A DNA stretch of 64,000 nt from assembly GCF_008086205.1 (NCBI RefSeq), contig NZ_VSKK01000005.1, forward strand, positions 79,404 to 143,403, read 5' to 3'. Under the pieces are notes generated by a model, which made no database searches, had not been told where the DNA came from, and was given only the letters and a program-made list of their open reading frames with translations. Below, piece by piece: positions 63,078 through 64,000 of this stretch. How positions within the stretch are numbered: the first letter of the stretch is position 1; the number at the start of each line of letters is the position of its first letter. Position numbers and translations under genes: made by a program. The stretch comes from Bizionia myxarmorum (GTDB taxonomy: Bacteria; Bacteroidota; Bacteroidia; Flavobacteriales; Flavobacteriaceae).

Positions 63078-63215
63078 GCTGTCAACAAAGTATATAAGCT
63101 ATGGCTTGGTATGTGCCTACTTGGAAAATCCTGCGGATTTCCCAAAGCCAGTTTTTATCTGAATAGGTTCTTACTGAAACACGCCACAGCTCATATACAT
63201 AAACGTTGCCCACAA
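63078..63215 (+). repeat. Array site C (complete imperfect palindrome)
   Basis: Left end CTGTCAAC (63079-63086), arm GTATATAAGCTATGGC (63090-63105) against GCCACAGCTCATATAC (63183-63198; 14 of 16 pair), inner GTGCCTA/TAGGTTC, central hairpin GGAAAATCC/GGATTTCC (63123-63141). Right end CGTTGCCCACAA (63204-63215). Same layout and length as site B. Confidence 0.78.
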
Positions 63216-63235
63216 TTTAAAACCAAGACATGTGA

Positions 63236-63862
63236 ATGAAATCTTGTGATAGATGTAAAAAGGAAATGTGCGTCGCCTACGAATATGAAAATGGATTTGG
63301 AAAACTTTGGTTTTGCAGAAAATGCGGATTACCAAAATATGAATTTATTGAATGCGAACACGAATTTGAAATTGCAAAATACCAATATGAAAGCGGAGTA
63401 ATTCACGTAATTTCAAAATGTATAAAATGTGATAGATTCTTAAAGTCTTATAAGAAAAGAGATGTGGATTTTGATAATCTTCCATTTAAAAAATCTTCTG
63501 ATAAATTAGATTATAACCAAAAGCTTCGAGAATGTTACAGAGTGTTTAATGACAAAGTAGAAGAATTAAAGTTTGATCGAAAAAAAGATACTAATGAATG
63601 GACAATCCAAAAATGGTATTATGGTTATTTGGAAAGTAATATGTGGAGGAAAAAAAGAGAATATGTTTTCAAAAGAAACAATTATAAATGTGAACGTTGT
63701 GGTGCACAAGCGGAATTTGTACATCATTTAACTTACGAAAGAGTTGGATATGAAAAACCTGAAGATTTAATGTCGGTTTGTAAAAGTTGTCACGGAAAAG
63801 AACACGGAGAAAATAAAAATCTGAATATAGTTTCACAGTTTAAAATTCACGATATTGAATAA
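63236..63862 (+). CDS. HNH endonuclease with N-terminal zinc ribbons
   Basis: A 208-residue protein. The N-terminus has two Cys pairs (CDRCKKEMC and FCRKCGLPKY), then a third with SKCIKCDRFLKSY; the HNH domain is at ~140-195: YKCERCGAQAEFVHHLTYER, then LMSVCKSCHGKEHGE, with the metal His-His and Cys pairs. The zinc ribbons may read DNA. Only gene of cassette 3 seen here; defence or mobile nuclease by inference. Confidence 0.85.
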   Translation: MKSCDRCKKEMCVAYEYENGFGKLWFCRKCGLPKYEFIECEHEFEIAKYQYESGVIHVISKCIKCDRFLKSYKKRDVDFDNLPFKKSSDKLDYNQKLRECYRVFNDKVEELKFDRKKDTNEWTIQKWYYGYLESNMWRKKREYVFKRNNYKCERCGAQAEFVHHLTYERVGYEKPEDLMSVCKSCHGKEHGENKNLNIVSQFKIHDIE

Positions 63863-63868
63863 AAAACT

Positions 63869-64000
63869 GTGGGCAACATCGTATCCTATGAAAAGCACTA
63901 GCCTAGTTCTCCAAAGTTAATATTTATTTTTTAATTATCTCATATTGATGATGGTGTGGTGTTGAAATGTTGATAATTCCGATAGGATTATCAATATTTC
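63869..64000 (+). repeat. Array site D (left part, cut by window end)
   Basis: GTGGGCAAC (63869-63877) stands 6 bp after the HNH stop, as at the left ends of B and C; GCCTAG follows. At the end GAAATGTTGATAAT (63965-63978) pairs with ATTATCAATATTTC (63987-64000), a central hairpin. GATGGTGTGGTGTT before it resembles GATGGTATTTGTGGTGT in site A. The right half would lie beyond the window. Confidence 0.6.

Larger units (their letters stand above)
60239..64000 (+). mobile_element. Candidate integron-like gene cassette array (continues past window)
   Basis: Four genes in the same orientation, in three units, each unit ended by a palindromic site: unit 1 (RipA-like plus FRG), unit 2 (NucS-like), unit 3 (HNH). 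Right ends share CGTTRCCMRCAA at 60239, 61950 and 63204; left ends share GGGCAAC or GTCAAC shortly after each stop codon. No TAnnTTTG promoter is seen in front of the cassette genes. Integron-like organisation is inferred; classical attC rules (RYYYAAC/GTTRRRY) are not met. Confidence 0.55.

Noticed and set aside
60239..63215. Classical integron attC sites
   Set aside because: The ends read GGGCAAC/GTTGCCC-like rather than RYYYAAC/GTTRRRY, and no IntI-type integrase is present; only the organisation is similar.
57214..64000. Prophage
   Set aside because: A recombinase is present but no terminase, portal, capsid, tail or lysis genes follow; cargo is single unrelated genes with palindromic spacers.

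Overview
The window is a chromosomal segment of a member of the Bacteroidota, almost certainly family Flavobacteriaceae. The evidence is low G+C; promoters of the TTG-N18/19-TAnnTTTG type; a type IX secretion substrate of the gliding-motility C-terminal class with its PorP/SprF partner; DUF2911, DUF4290 and Lacal_2735 proteins; bacillithiol synthesis; and the UbiA-like geranylgeranylglycerol-phosphate transferase next to KdsC and Maf. I do not name a genus.

Layout. 1-9.5 kb: 3' part of a giant repetitive adhesin plus PorP/SprF. 9.6-16.8 kb: DUF3108 protein, small acidic-tailed membrane protein, two tandem M28 lipoprotein peptidases, tRNA-His, BshB1, a trans-sulfuration PLP enzyme, MscL. 16.8-21.5 kb: fused cytochrome c biogenesis protein, then a truncated hemoglobin and a small membrane protein divergent from a Crp/Fnr regulator. 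21.5-34.6 kb: housekeeping and envelope genes (DUF2520, KdsC, UbiA-like, Maf, MscS, CorA, a PIG-L deacetylase with a 33-residue microprotein and a sodium:solute symporter, a membrane protein/XRE pair, DUF2911).

34.6-48.6 kb is a light/photodamage response region of two operons. It holds four different photolyase/cryptochrome genes (DASH, FeS-type, a divergent class, and a class I CPD photolyase), DUF2256 and TIGR03643 proteins that accompany photolyases, an ABC1/UbiB kinase, flavin reductase, GTP cyclohydrolase I, SDRs, glutathione peroxidase, TspO, a SRPBCC protein and a TetR regulator. Both operons start with the same 42-bp promoter/operator block (36 of 42 identical), containing a GTTTAAC/GTTAAAC inverted repeat, with the same 18-nt distance to the start codon.

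48.6-57.2 kb is core genome: MurA (with Asp in place of the fosfomycin-target Cys), DUF4290, DUF493, an AAA NTPase, RecQ, Fmt, HU, YqgE, a class IV aminotransferase, a START-like protein and tRNA-Met.

From the tRNA-Met to the window end (57.2-64 kb) lies accessory DNA and the most unusual structure here. A tyrosine recombinase and two unknown co-oriented genes are followed by an integron-like array of co-oriented gene cassettes (a RipA-like membrane protein plus FRG protein; a NucS-like nuclease with a novel C-terminal region; a zinc-ribbon HNH nuclease). These are separated by about 135-bp imperfect palindromic sites whose right halves share a consensus ending CGTTRCCMRCAA. The sites do not fit the classical attC consensus. 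I infer a cassette-capture system carrying nuclease/defence-type cargo; no recombination can be shown from sequence alone.
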